From Streptomyces spinosisporus (GTDB lineage: Bacteria > Actinomycetota > Actinomycetes > Streptomycetales > Streptomycetaceae), in contig NZ_JALDAX010000010.1 in the NCBI RefSeq assembly GCF_022698145.1, positions 62,001-126,000 on the forward strand: DNA of 64,000 nt. Reading direction: 5' to 3'. This document shows positions 50,366 through 60,435 of this stretch, piece after piece (the stretch's first letter is position 1; every line of letters starts with the position of its first letter). A model generated the notes under the pieces. That model was not told where the DNA came from, did not search any database, and was given only the letters and a program-made list of their open reading frames with translations. The translations under genes were made by a program, and so were the position numbers.

Positions 50366-50903
50366 CCTCGAAGGTCGCCGACAGCGCCTGGGCCAGACCC
50401 GGCACCAGGTCCGCGCCCGTGAGGACCTCCGTGGGGCTGTCCTTCTCGCGCAGGCGCAGCGCCGAGTCGCGGGTGCCGTCGCGCAGGACCGCCACTGTCA
50501 TGCGGACCTCCTGGCGCTCCGGGTGGTCCGCCACCCACTTCGCGAGCGCGGCCTCGTCGAGGTTCTCGGGGACCTGGGCCTCGGCGGACGGCGGCAGCAT
50601 CAGCCGCTCCACCGTCAGCGCGCAGCCGGCCACCGCGTCGGGCCAGGCGATGGTGGCGAGGAACTCGTCCAGCGGCTTCCCTGCCGGGATCTCGTCCTGC
50701 TCGATCGGGGTGAGACCGCCGGTCTCCGACTCGTCCTCCAGTCCGAGCTGGGCCGCGAGCGCGGGTTCCTGGGACCGCAGCCGGGCGGTGTCGACGAGGG
50801 CGAAGAGGCGGGCGGGGCGGTCCCAGCCGAGGCCGGAGACGTACTCGTCGATCTCGAGTACGGCCCGGGTGAGCGGGTTCGCTGCCATGGGAGTGTTGGA
50901 CAT
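50361..50903 (-). CDS. PPA1309 family protein
   Basis: A 180-residue cytoplasmic protein of an actinobacterial family of unknown function. Conserved features seen are the N-terminal VLEIDEYVSGLGWDRPARLFA, an acidic middle and the C-terminal LVPGLAQALSATF. ATG 50903 gives the usual start. It is divergent from the UPF0182 gene with 152 bp between. No catalytic motif is seen. Confidence 0.85.
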   Translation of the reverse strand: MSNTPMAANPLTRAVLEIDEYVSGLGWDRPARLFALVDTARLRSQEPALAAQLGLEDESETGGLTPIEQDEIPAGKPLDEFLATIAWPDAVAGCALTVERLMLPPSAEAQVPENLDEAALAKWVADHPERQEVRMTVAVLRDGTRDSALRLREKDSPTEVLTGADLVPGLAQALSATFEE

Positions 50904-51055
50904 GGTCACAATCCTGCCTCGTTCATCGCCGGAATCGGGAACCGCGTAAACGGTGAGTAAGTTGCATAGGTGTGGGCCCACGATCACGGGGGGCCACGGC
51001 AGGTCCGTGAACACGCGGGTCTGACGGATCGACAGCGAACTTCGAGGTGCGCACC

Positions 51056-54010
51056 TTGGCTTTCCAGATGCCGGACCGCGGCGGAGGCCCGACGGGGCCA
51101 CGGATCAGAGTGGGCCGCCCGTCCCGGCGCGTCCGGACCCTGCTCATGACACTGGGCGTCCTGGCCGTCCTCGGCATGGCGTTCACCATGTTCGCGGGCT
51201 TCTGGACCGACTGGCTCTGGTATCGCTCCGTGAAGTACTCCTCCGTCTTCACCACCACCCTGTGGACGAAGATCGGGCTGTTCTTCGTCTTCGGACTGCT
51301 GATGGCCCTGGCCGTCGGCTTCAACATCTGGCTGGCGCACCGTCTGCGTCCGCCGCTGAGCGCCATGTCGATGGAGCAGCAGAGCCTCGACCGGTATCGG
51401 ATGGGCATCGCGCCGTACAAGACCTGGCTGCTGCTCGGGATCACCGCCCTGGTGGGCCTGATCGCCGGCGCCTCCGCGTCGAGCCAGTGGCGCACGTGGC
51501 TGATGTGGGTCAATGGCGTGCCCTTCCACCAGAAGGACCCCCAGTTCCACCTCGACGTCTCGTTCTACGCCTTCGACCTGCCCTGGTACCGCTTCCTGCT
51601 CGGCTTCGGCTTCGCCGCCGCGATCCTCTCCCTGATCGCCGCCGCGCTCACGCACTACCTGTACGGCGGGCTCAGGATCACCTCCCCGGGCGCGCGTGCC
51701 ACCGCGTCCGCGACGGGGCATCTGTCGGTGCTGATCGGCATCTTCGTCGCCCTGAAGGCGGTCGCCTACTGGCTCGACCGGTACGGCCTCGCGGTCAAGT
51801 CGAGCGACTTCAAGGCGACGGACAACTGGACCGGCCTCAGGTACGTCGACGCGAACGCCTATCTGCCGGCGAAGACGATCCTGTTCTGCATCGCCGTCAT
51901 CTGCGCACTGCTGTTCTTCGCCACTCTGTGGCGGCGCACCTGGCAGCTGCCCGTCATCGGCTTCGGCCTGATGGTGCTCTCGGCGATCCTGATCGGCGGG
52001 CTCTACCCGGCGATCGTGCAGAAGTTCCAGGTCCAGCCCAACGAGCAGGCCAAGGAAGCGCCGTACGTCCAGAAGAACCTCAAGGCGACACGTGAGGCGT
52101 ACGGCATCGACGGCGCCAAGGTCACCGACTACTCGGGGACGAGCAAGACGAAGGACAAGTCCACGCTGCGCGACGACGTCGACCCGACGGCGAGCATCCG
52201 CATCCTGGACCCGAACATCGTCTCGCCCACGTTCCAGCAGCTCCAGCAGATCAGGAACTACTACGCGTTCCCGACCAACCTGGACGTCGACCGCTACAGC
52301 AAGGACGGCAAGGACCAGGACACGGTCATCGGCCTGCGCGAGCTGAACCTCAACGGCATTCCGAAGAACAACTGGATCAACGACCACTTCCGCTACACCC
52401 ACGGCTACGGCGTGGTCGCCGCCAAGGGCACCGCGGCCGACGCCAACGGCCAGCCGGTCTTCACCGAGTACGACCTGCCGTCGACGGGCACCCTGGGGTC
52501 GTACGAACAGCAGGTCTACTACGGCGAGAAGACCACCACGTACTCCATCGTCGGCGGTCCCCAGAAGGAGATCGACTACTCCGACGACAGCGGTGAGAAG
52601 ACCACCAGCTACAAGGGCAAGAGCGGGGTCAACCTCGCCAACCCGATCAACCGGGCCGCGTACGCGGTGGCGTTCAACGAGCCGCAGATCCTGTACTCGG
52701 GTGCGATCGGCGAAGGTTCGCGCATCCTGTACAACCGCACTCCGAAGGAGCGCGTCGAGGCGGTGGCGCCCTGGCTGACCATCGACGGGGACGCCTATCC
52801 GGCGGTGGTCAACCACCGCATTCAGTGGATCGTCGACGCGTACACGACGACGAACGGATACCCGTACGCCTCCCGTACGACCCTCGGCGACACCACGGCC
52901 GACTCACTGACCGCGACCAACAACTCGCGGGCGGTGGTGGCCCAGCAGAACCAGGTCAACTACATCCGCAACTCGGTGAAGGCGACCGTCGACGCGTACA
53001 CCGGCGAGGTCAAGCTCTACCAGTGGGACACCAAGGACCCGGTGCTGAAGACCTGGATGAAGGCCTTCCCCGACACGGTGAAGCCGCGGTCCGCGATCTC
53101 CTCCGACCTGATGGCCCATCTGCGGTATCCGCAGGACCTGTTCAAGGTCCAGCGCGAGCTGCTCACGCGTTACCACGTCACCAACCCGACGACCTTCCTC
53201 AGCGGCAGTGAGGTGTGGCAGGTCCCGGACGATCCGACCAACAAGTCGGGCAACGCGGTGCCGCCGTACTACCTGAGCATGAAGATGCCCGACCAGTCGT
53301 CCCAGGCGTTCTCGCTGACGACGACGTTCACGCCCAACGGCAGGGACAACCTCAGTGCGTTCATGACGATCGACGCCGAGGCGGGCAGCAGTGACTACGG
53401 CAAGATCAGAATCCTGAAACTGCCGACGAGCACGACCGTCGACGGACCCAAACAGGTGCAGAGTCAGTTCAACTCCGAACAGGACATCGCCGAGTCCATC
53501 AAGCTGCTCAAGGGCGGCGACTCCGACATCGAGTACGGCAACCTGCTGACCGTGCCGCTCGACGGAGGACTGCTCTACGTGGAGCCGGTCTACGTACGAG
53601 GTGGTGGACTGAAATACCCACTGCTGCGCAAGGTGTTGGTCAGCTACGGCGACAAGACCGCCTTCGAGGACACCCTCGACGAGGCCCTCAACAAGGTCTT
53701 CGGAGCGGAGACTTCGACCAAGCCACCATCCGACGAGGGGACGACGAAGCCACCGGCGTCCAACAACCCGACGGTCCAGGAGGCGCTGAACGACGCCCAG
53801 AAGGCCTTCGACGCCGGCCAGGAGGCTCTGAAGAAGAACGACTGGCAGGCCTACGGTGAGGCGCAGAAGGACCTCGAGGACGCGCTCAAGCGGGCCGAGG
53901 AGGCGCAGTCCAAGGCCGATAAGGCGGCGGGCAGCGGCGGCAGCGGCAAGCCGGGCGCCAAGCCGAGCAGCAGTCCCAGTACGAAGCCGAGCGGCAGTCC
54001 GAGCGGCTAG
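51056..54010 (+). CDS. UPF0182 family large membrane protein
   Basis: A 984-residue integral membrane protein. About seven membrane segments occupy residues 28-325. A large extracytoplasmic region (about 330-885) follows, with repeated DNLSAF and YVEPVY type segments. The tail (about 890-984) is Lys/Ala/Glu helical and then Ser/Pro/Gly-rich. The TTG start at 51056 is preferred because GAGGTG lies 6 bases upstream; an ATG four codons later (51068) is the alternative. The family is widespread in actinobacteria and its function is unknown. A tRNA gene follows. Confidence 0.9.
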   Translation: MAFQMPDRGGGPTGPRIRVGRPSRRVRTLLMTLGVLAVLGMAFTMFAGFWTDWLWYRSVKYSSVFTTTLWTKIGLFFVFGLLMALAVGFNIWLAHRLRPPLSAMSMEQQSLDRYRMGIAPYKTWLLLGITALVGLIAGASASSQWRTWLMWVNGVPFHQKDPQFHLDVSFYAFDLPWYRFLLGFGFAAAILSLIAAALTHYLYGGLRITSPGARATASATGHLSVLIGIFVALKAVAYWLDRYGLAVKSSDFKATDNWTGLRYVDANAYLPAKTILFCIAVICALLFFATLWRRTWQLPVIGFGLMVLSAILIGGLYPAIVQKFQVQPNEQAKEAPYVQKNLKATREAYGIDGAKVTDYSGTSKTKDKSTLRDDVDPTASIRILDPNIVSPTFQQLQQIRNYYAFPTNLDVDRYSKDGKDQDTVIGLRELNLNGIPKNNWINDHFRYTHGYGVVAAKGTAADANGQPVFTEYDLPSTGTLGSYEQQVYYGEKTTTYSIVGGPQKEIDYSDDSGEKTTSYKGKSGVNLANPINRAAYAVAFNEPQILYSGAIGEGSRILYNRTPKERVEAVAPWLTIDGDAYPAVVNHRIQWIVDAYTTTNGYPYASRTTLGDTTADSLTATNNSRAVVAQQNQVNYIRNSVKATVDAYTGEVKLYQWDTKDPVLKTWMKAFPDTVKPRSAISSDLMAHLRYPQDLFKVQRELLTRYHVTNPTTFLSGSEVWQVPDDPTNKSGNAVPPYYLSMKMPDQSSQAFSLTTTFTPNGRDNLSAFMTIDAEAGSSDYGKIRILKLPTSTTVDGPKQVQSQFNSEQDIAESIKLLKGGDSDIEYGNLLTVPLDGGLLYVEPVYVRGGGLKYPLLRKVLVSYGDKTAFEDTLDEALNKVFGAETSTKPPSDEGTTKPPASNNPTVQEALNDAQKAFDAGQEALKKNDWQAYGEAQKDLEDALKRAEEAQSKADKAAGSGGSGKPGAKPSSSPSTKPSGSPSG

Positions 54011-54065
54011 CGCATCACTGCTGATCAACGCCTCCCCGCGTCGTGGTACGGTTGCTGCACAACGA

Positions 54066-54139
54066 CGCGGGGTGGAGCAGCTCGGTAGCTCGCTGGGCTC
54101 ATAACCCAGAGGTCGCAGGTTCAAATCCTGTCCCCGCTA
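54066..54139 (+). tRNA. Initiator tRNA-fMet (CAT)
   Basis: A 74-nt cloverleaf with anticodon CAT in loop CTCATAA. Initiator marks are three G-C pairs at the base of the anticodon stem (GGG/CCC), a mismatched first acceptor pair (C1-T72) and A11-T24 in the D stem. CCA is not encoded. A terminator hairpin follows. Confidence 0.95.
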
Positions 54140-54148
54140 CGGAAATCG

Positions 54149-54178
54149 AAGGCCCGGATCCAGACGGATCCGGGCCTT
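54149..54178 (+). terminator. Terminator after the first initiator tRNA
   Basis: A perfect 13-bp stem (54149-54161 and 54166-54178) with a 4-nt loop, starting 10 bases after the tRNA. Confidence 0.9.
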
Positions 54179-54343
54179 CGTGATGTGCGAACGCATGTGC
54201 CGGTAGAAGCGACGGCCGTGCCGCCTCGGGGAGTTGGGGGAACCGTGTTTGACTTGTCTCTCTGTGGGCATGTCGACAAAACGCTGAAGTGACCTCACTG
54301 GCTGCGGTATACCAGGTGTACCCGGGTTGCAGGTGGTGCGACG

Positions 54344-56164
54344 ATGGACGTTATGGGGGACAAGGCAACTCTGTTCGAGACAGGGCGATTTGTGCAGCCT
54401 TCCGAACCGGGAGACGCCGGGGAGGTGGCTGAGGAGGCCGTCGAGGAAGTTCGTCAGCGGCTCGCCGCCGAGGCCGGCGACGCCGAGGCGATGAGCGTCC
54501 TCGGGGCCATGCTGCTGCGCCGCGGTGATCTCGACGGAGCCGAGCCCCACCTGCGTGCTGCCACCGCCGCGGGCGACCGCGCCGCCGCCAACAACCTGGG
54601 AGTCCTGCTGCACCAGCGCGGATACGCCGACGAGGCCGCCGGATGGTGGCGGATCGCCGCCGTCGCCGGGTCCGCGGCGGCCGCGCACGCGCTGGGCCGC
54701 CACCACCGTGAGCGCGGGGACGAGCCCGCCGCCGAGTACTGGCTGCGCCAGTCCGCCGAGCAGGGGCACGCCCTGGGGGCGTACGCCCTCGCCGATCTGC
54801 TGGAGCACCGCGGGGACGCCGGGGCCGAGGCATGGATGCGCACCGCCGCCGAGCACGGGCACCGGGAGGCGGCGTACCGGCTGGCGCGTGCGATCGACCG
54901 CCGTGCGGCGCTCGAGGGCGAGGACGGGTCCGACAACGGTGTCGAACTGCTGGCCGAGGCCGAGCAGTTCTACCGGCAGGCCGCCGCGCGCGGGCATCGG
55001 CGCGCGGCGCTGCACCTCGGCGCGATCCTGGAGAAGCGCGGCGAGCTCAAGGAGGCCGGACGCTGGTATCTGACGTCCGCCAAGGACGGGGAGGCGCGGG
55101 CCGCCTGTGCGCTCGGCTTCCTGCTGCGGGACGCCGGGGACACCGAGAGCGCCGCCGTGTGGTGGCTCAGAGCCGCCCAGGACGGCGACGGCAACGCCGC
55201 CAACGCGCTCGGCGCGCTGCACGCCGAGCGCGGCGAGACGCAGACCGCGGAGCGCTGGTACCGCGCGGCGATGGACGCCGGGGACGACAACGGCGCGTAC
55301 AACCTCGGGCTGCTCTGCGCCGAGCAGGGACGGACCGCGCAGGCCGAGCGGTGGTACCGGCGGGCCGCGTACGCCGGACACCGCGAGGCGGCGAACGCGC
55401 TGGCGATCCTGCTGCTGCAGGGCGGGGACACCACGGGCGCCGAGCCCTGGTTCTCCAAGGCCGCCGAGGCCGGCAGCGTGGACGCCGCGTTCAACCTCGG
55501 GATCCTGTACGCCGGCCGCGGCACGGAGGAGGACGCGCGCGCCGCACTGCGGTGCTACGAGCGCGCCGCTGCCGCCGGGCACACGGAGGCCGCGCTGCAG
55601 GTCGGCATCGCCCGGCTGCGGGACGGCGACGAGCAGGCGGCGGAGCGGCATCTGCGGTGCGCGGCAGGAGGCGGTAGCGCCGAGGCCGCGTACCGGCTGG
55701 CGACGGTGCTGGACGCCCGGCGGCCGCCCGAGCCCGCGCACGAGCTCGGGGAGCCCGCGCACGAGCGGACCGAGTGCGAGGAGTGGTACGAGCGGGCGGC
55801 CTCGCAGGGGCACCGCCGTGCCCAGGTGCGCGTCGGCATGCTGGCCGCGGCCCGCGGTGACGTCGTCGAGGCGGCCCGGTGGTACCGCGAGGCGGCCGAG
55901 GCGGGGTCCCGCAACGGCGCCTTCAACCTGGGGCTGCTGCTGGCCCGGGAGGGAAGCGAGCCCGAGGCCGCGGTGTGGTGGACCCGGGCCGCCGACGCCG
56001 GTCACGGACGGGCGGCGCTGCGGCTGGCCCTCGTCTACGCGCGTCGGGGCGAGCTGGCCGAGGGGCAGCGCTGGGCGGACCGCGCGGTGACGCTGGGCCC
56101 GGCCGAGGTGTCGCGGCGTGCCGAGCGGCTGCGGGACGCGCTGCGCCAGGAGCTGTCGGCGTGA
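54344..56164 (+). CDS. Sel1/TPR repeat protein
   Basis: A 606-residue protein built almost entirely of Sel1-like/tetratricopeptide helical repeats. About 14 units carry the pattern A-A-x-x-L-G-x-L-x-x-x-R-G-D and W-Y-R-x-A-A-x-A-G-H. Such solenoids are protein-interaction scaffolds. There is no signal peptide and no catalytic domain. ATG 54344 has AGGTGG upstream; ATG 54353 is an alternative. It sits between two identical initiator tRNA genes, which is a positional curiosity rather than a functional clue. Confidence 0.88.
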   Translation: MDVMGDKATLFETGRFVQPSEPGDAGEVAEEAVEEVRQRLAAEAGDAEAMSVLGAMLLRRGDLDGAEPHLRAATAAGDRAAANNLGVLLHQRGYADEAAGWWRIAAVAGSAAAAHALGRHHRERGDEPAAEYWLRQSAEQGHALGAYALADLLEHRGDAGAEAWMRTAAEHGHREAAYRLARAIDRRAALEGEDGSDNGVELLAEAEQFYRQAAARGHRRAALHLGAILEKRGELKEAGRWYLTSAKDGEARAACALGFLLRDAGDTESAAVWWLRAAQDGDGNAANALGALHAERGETQTAERWYRAAMDAGDDNGAYNLGLLCAEQGRTAQAERWYRRAAYAGHREAANALAILLLQGGDTTGAEPWFSKAAEAGSVDAAFNLGILYAGRGTEEDARAALRCYERAAAAGHTEAALQVGIARLRDGDEQAAERHLRCAAGGGSAEAAYRLATVLDARRPPEPAHELGEPAHERTECEEWYERAASQGHRRAQVRVGMLAAARGDVVEAARWYREAAEAGSRNGAFNLGLLLAREGSEPEAAVWWTRAADAGHGRAALRLALVYARRGELAEGQRWADRAVTLGPAEVSRRAERLRDALRQELSA

Positions 56165-56234
56165 GGCCGCGCCGAGCTGGGACAAAACCGATTTGCCTTT
56201 GCCGTCACCGCTGACGTAACGTTGCGTTCACCGA

Positions 56235-56308
56235 CGCGGGGTGGAGCAGCTCGGTAGCTCGCTGGGCTCATAACCCAGAGGTCGCAGGTTCAAATCCTGT
56301 CCCCGCTA
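56235..56308 (+). tRNA. Initiator tRNA-fMet (CAT), second identical copy
   Basis: Identical over all 74 nt to the copy at 54066, with the same initiator features. Flanking sequence differs except for a few bases upstream (GA). It is followed by its own terminator. Confidence 0.95.
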
Positions 56309-56315
56309 CTGAAGG

Positions 56316-56353
56316 CTCAGGGCCGGAATCCGGAAACGGGTTCCGGCCCTGAG
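56316..56353. terminator. Terminator after the second initiator tRNA
   Basis: A stem of 13 perfect pairs (56316-56328 and 56341-56353) that extends by three more pairs to a 6-nt loop. It also lies just past the convergent binding-protein gene and can serve both strands. Confidence 0.88.
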
Positions 56354-56358
56354 TGCGT

Positions 56359-57501
56359 TCACGGGACGTGTCCCACCGCCTCCTCGTACAGCGTGCGGTC
56401 CACCGTTCTCGACACCGGGACCGCGGAGCCCTGGGTGGCGCCCTGGGCGCGGTAGGCGGCCTGCAGACGGGTCGTGGTGCCCTTGCGGATCTCCCAGTCC
56501 ATGCGCAGGGACGGGGTGGCCTCCAGGACGGCCTTGTCGATCTTCAGGAGCTTGGAGAGATAGGCGACGAAGGCCGCGTCCTTCTTGTAGTCCGAGACGA
56601 AGAACGTGTTCACCGTCCGGATGTACGCCCTGAGCAGGGCGACGCCCGCGTCCACGTCGTCGTGCAGCAGCGTGGGGCCGTAGAGCAGTCCGCCGAGGGG
56701 CTCCCCGGCCGGCTGGCCGCCGAGGAAGGCGTATCCGGGCTTGCCGTCGACCTTGCGCCAGACCGGGTCCAGCAGCCACGCGGAGTCGACGCCGCCGTTC
56801 TGCAGGGCCGTGAGGACGTCCGCCGAGCCCAGCTGGCGGTACTGGATCTCGTCCAGGCCGCCGTGGTGCCGCGCGAGGGCCTTCTGCATGGGGTAGGCGA
56901 TCACCGAGCCCTTGCCGATCATCGTGCCCAGCGTGCGGCCGGCCATCTCGACCCGCGCCGCCGTCTCGCCCTCCTTCGTGCGCACCCACAGGCCGCTCTT
57001 CGAGCCGGGGCCCGGCGAGAAGTTCCCCGCGACCCACTTGATGTCGAAGCCGCCCTTGATGCCGTTCATGACGGCCGCCTCCGGTGCCGCCCAGAGCGCG
57101 TCGATGTCCCCTTTGGCCAGCAGCGGGAGCGCGTCCGGGGTGGGCAGCACCTTGAGGGTGACGTCCAGGCCCTCGGCCTTGAACTCGCCCTTGTCCACAG
57201 CGGCTTCGAGCGGCGCCACGTACTCCGCGCTGAGCGTCCCCGTGGCGATCGTGATCTTCCGCTTCCTGGCGAGCGGCTGCGCGGACGGCGCGAGCGGTTC
57301 GCAGCGGGCCGGGGCGCGGTCCGGCGCGAGGTCGGCAGGGTCCGTCCAGGACGACTTTCCGCAGCCCTCGACCGGGCCGATCGTGCGGGTTCCCGTCCCC
57401 GCCTTCGCCCCGGATGTGTCGGAGTACGGCGACGAACAGGCCGCCGAGGCGAGCAGCGCGGCGACGGCGACGACCGCGACGCCGCAGGTGCGCCTTGTCA
57501 T
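56359..57501 (-). CDS. ABC transporter substrate-binding lipoprotein (nitrate/sulfonate/thiamine-precursor type)
   Basis: A 380-residue extracytoplasmic binding protein of the NMT1/TauA/SsuA class. The signal peptide ends at lipobox LASAAC (Cys22). The mature part has the family features KITIATGTLSAEY, EGLDVTLKV and DALWAAPEA. It starts inside the permease stop (ATGA). The ligand may be a sulfonate, nitrate, bicarbonate or pyrimidine precursor; the sequence does not settle this. Last gene of a three-gene importer operon. Confidence 0.87.
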   Translation of the reverse strand: MTRRTCGVAVVAVAALLASAACSSPYSDTSGAKAGTGTRTIGPVEGCGKSSWTDPADLAPDRAPARCEPLAPSAQPLARKRKITIATGTLSAEYVAPLEAAVDKGEFKAEGLDVTLKVLPTPDALPLLAKGDIDALWAAPEAAVMNGIKGGFDIKWVAGNFSPGPGSKSGLWVRTKEGETAARVEMAGRTLGTMIGKGSVIAYPMQKALARHHGGLDEIQYRQLGSADVLTALQNGGVDSAWLLDPVWRKVDGKPGYAFLGGQPAGEPLGGLLYGPTLLHDDVDAGVALLRAYIRTVNTFFVSDYKKDAAFVAYLSKLLKIDKAVLEATPSLRMDWEIRKGTTTRLQAAYRAQGATQGSAVPVSRTVDRTLYEEAVGHVP

Positions 57502-58354
57502 GACTGTCCCCTTCCTCGGTCCTTCGGTGCCCAGGGGGTGAGCAACCGGCCTGCCAGGCGCACCAGTTCGGAGAAGAGCACGCCGAGGACGGCCACGCAG
57601 ACGATGCCGACGAACATCACGTCGTTCTGGAACAGCGCGCGCGAGTCGAAGATCAGATGCCCGAGGCCGTTCGTCGCGGCGATCTGCTCCGAGGCGACGA
57701 TCACCAGCACCGCCACGCCCGCCGCGATGCGGGCGCCCACCAGGACGGAGGGCAGGGAGGCGGGCAGCAGGACGTGCCGGAACATCTGCCAGGGGGAGGC
57801 GCCGAAGACCCGGCCCGCGTCGCGGTGGCCGGACGGGACGGCGATCACCGCCGACATCGTGGAGATCCACACGAAGAAGAAGACGGTGGCCGCCACCAGC
57901 GCCACCTGCGGGCCCTCGCCCAGGCCGAACATGTTCAGGAAGACGGGGAGCAGGGCCAGTTTCGGGACGACGTAGAGAGCGTCGAGGAGGGGCTCGAAGG
58001 CCGCGCGGACCAGGGGGAGCGAGCCCATCAGAAGGCCCAGCGCATAGCCCGCCGCGGTGCCGAGGGCGTAGCCGGCCAGGACACGTTTCAGCGTCGCCCA
58101 CACGTCCGGCCACAGGTCGCCCGCCGCGGCCCGGTCCCAGCCGTCGGCGAGGATCGTGGACGGGGCCGGGTAGACGCGGTCGTCGATCCAGCCCTGAGTG
58201 GCGGCGAGTTGCCACAGCAGGAGCAGGGCGAGGGGCACGGCCGCCGCCAGCGACAGCTCCAGGGCTCTTCTGCGGCGGTGGGTGCGCACGGGGTCGAGTT
58301 CCTCCGGGCCCGGGCGGCGGACCAGGACCGCATCCCTGCGCGGGGTGATCGTCG

Positions 58355-58358
<4 letters not shown>
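57498..58358 (-). CDS. ABC transporter permease (SsuC/TauC type)
   Basis: A 286-residue inner-membrane permease with a basic N-terminus, about six membrane segments and an EAA loop near FGASPWQMFRHVLLPASLP. It overlaps both neighbours by ATGA, so ATPase, permease and binding protein are translated as one coupled unit. The shared membrane topology matches SsuC/TauC/NrtB proteins. Confidence 0.9.
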
Positions 58359-59149
<791 letters not shown>

Positions 59150-59263
59150 GGTTGCTCCTTGCGGAGTTCGGTACGGAGCGGGGGGTGCCGCACGACGATA
59201 TGACGGCCCGTCAGATTCAGGAAGCCTGTAGGCAGCACAAAGCCGAAGCCCTGAGGCAGCGCA

Positions 59264-59295
59264 AAGCCCCGGCGCCTCGAGAGGGGCCGGGGCTT
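59264..59295 (-). terminator. Terminator after the Fur-family gene
   Basis: A perfect 10-bp GC-rich stem (59264-59273 and 59286-59295) lies 12 bp past the Fur-family stop on the minus strand. The rest of 59150-59263 holds no gene; it must contain the promoter of the ABC importer operon. Confidence 0.85.
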
Positions 59296-59307
59296 CGGTG
59301 AAGGCTG

Positions 59308-59727
59308 CTAGGCGGCGGCCGCGCAGTCCGGGCAGAGGCCGCGGTAGGTCACCTCGACGTCCGAGACCGTGAAGCCGAAGCGCTCCGAGTCGGGGAGGTC
59401 GGCGAGCGGGTTGCCGCTCGGGTGGACGTCGCGGATCGCGCCGCAGCGGGCGCAGACCAGGTGGTGGTGCGGCCGGTGCGCGTTCGGGTCGTACCGCTTG
59501 GCGCGCTTGTCGGTGGCGACCTCGAGCACCTCGCCGAGGGAGACCAGCTCGCCCAGCGTGTTGTAGACGGTCGCCCGGGAGATCTCGGGCAGCTTGGCGA
59601 CGGCCCGGGTGTGGACCTCGTCGGCCGTCAGATGGACGTGATCGCCGTCGAGAACCTCGGCCACGACGCGCCGCTGCGCGGTCATCCGCCATCCGCGTCC
59701 GCGCAGCCGTTCCAGTAGGTCGCTCAT
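59308..59727 (-). CDS. Fur-family transcriptional regulator (Fur/PerR/CatR type)
   Basis: A 139-residue metalloregulator. The winged-helix DNA-binding half (1-80) includes ISRATVYNTLGEL. The dimerisation half has the His cluster HRPHHH (84-89) and two CxxC zinc pairs (Cys92/Cys95, Cys132/Cys135). Whether it senses iron, peroxide or another metal cannot be decided; no catalase gene is adjacent. A candidate operator lies upstream. ATG at 59727. Confidence 0.9.
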   Translation of the reverse strand: MSDLLERLRGRGWRMTAQRRVVAEVLDGDHVHLTADEVHTRAVAKLPEISRATVYNTLGELVSLGEVLEVATDKRAKRYDPNAHRPHHHLVCARCGAIRDVHPSGNPLADLPDSERFGFTVSDVEVTYRGLCPDCAAAA

Positions 59728-59791
59728 GCGGTCCAGCGTAACAGTCGGTGGACCACTTTCCGAATGGGTGTGACTTTGGATCTCAGCTTGA

Positions 59792-59808
59792 CTTGGACTC
59801 GATCTAAG
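59792..59808 (-). promoter_or_regulatory. Candidate Fur/PerR-type operator upstream of the Fur-family gene
   Basis: CTTGGACTCGATCTAAG is an imperfect palindrome (CTTGGA, 5-nt centre, TCTAAG; one mismatch) located 65-81 bp upstream of the regulator start. Its AT content is higher than the surroundings. The form resembles operators of Streptomyces Fur-family repressors, suggesting autoregulation. Confidence 0.5.
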
Positions 59809-59854
59809 TGAGGGTGGGCCGGGCCTCGGGCCCTCCGGTCCGGCCCACCGGTGG

Positions 59855-60247
59855 TCAGGCGGGCACGTGCAGTCGCTGCGGCGCCCAGCAGCGGATGATG
59901 TCGCGGACGGAGACGATTCCGGCGGGCTCGCCGCGGTCGAGGACGATGAGATGGCGGAATCCGCCGTGGGTCATCGCATTGGCGGCCTCCTCCAGCGTCC
60001 AGGTCGGTGCGGCGAAGACGACGTCGGTGGTGGTGTGTGCGTGGGCGCGTTCGGAATTCGGGTCCTGGCCGAGGCCGATGGCGTTGAGGACGTCGCGTTC
60101 GGTGAGGATGCCGATGCCGCCGGCGTCGGGATCGAGGACCACGGCCGCGCCCACCCGTCGGGCGGACATCAGGGCGGCGGCCTGGCGGAGTGTGTGGTCG
60201 GGGCCGATGGTGAGGACCACCGTGCTCATGGCGTCGCGAACGAGCAT
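59855..60247 (-). CDS. Two-CBS-domain protein
   Basis: A 130-residue protein composed of two CBS domains (about 1-60 and 70-125). The first has VLTIGPDHTLRQAAALM and GIGILTERDVL; the second has LEEAANAMTHGGFRHLIVLD and GIVSVRDII. CBS pairs bind adenosine nucleotides and here form a stand-alone sensor. ATG 60247 follows AGGAGGTGG, one of the best ribosome sites in the window. Partner unknown. Confidence 0.9.
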   Translation of the reverse strand: MLVRDAMSTVVLTIGPDHTLRQAAALMSARRVGAAVVLDPDAGGIGILTERDVLNAIGLGQDPNSERAHAHTTTDVVFAAPTWTLEEAANAMTHGGFRHLIVLDRGEPAGIVSVRDIIRCWAPQRLHVPA

Positions 60248-60284
60248 GGACTGGAGCCACCTCCTAGGGAACTCCCGGTGACTG

Positions 60285-60317
60285 ACGGACCCCGGTCTTG
60301 TTGGTCCCGGAGTCCGT
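60285..60317 (-). terminator. Hairpin between hisN and the CBS gene
   Basis: An 11-bp stem with one mismatch (60285-60295 and 60307-60317) and an 11-nt loop. It lies 119 bp after hisN and 38 bp before the CBS start, so it could end hisN transcripts or shape the CBS leader. Confidence 0.5.
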
Positions 60318-60435
60318 TAGTTCAGGAATTCACAAGTTCACAAGTGGGGGGACTCTCAGAGTCGCAGGTAAAGCGCGGGTCAACAAGAGGGCGCGTGCGG
60401 CCATTTCGGGGCGTGCGGGGGACGCCCCGTGCTGC

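Noticed and set aside
54010..56360. Integrated element at the tRNA genes
   Set aside because: No integrase, no truncated tRNA copy and no composition change; both tRNAs are complete and the gene between looks native.
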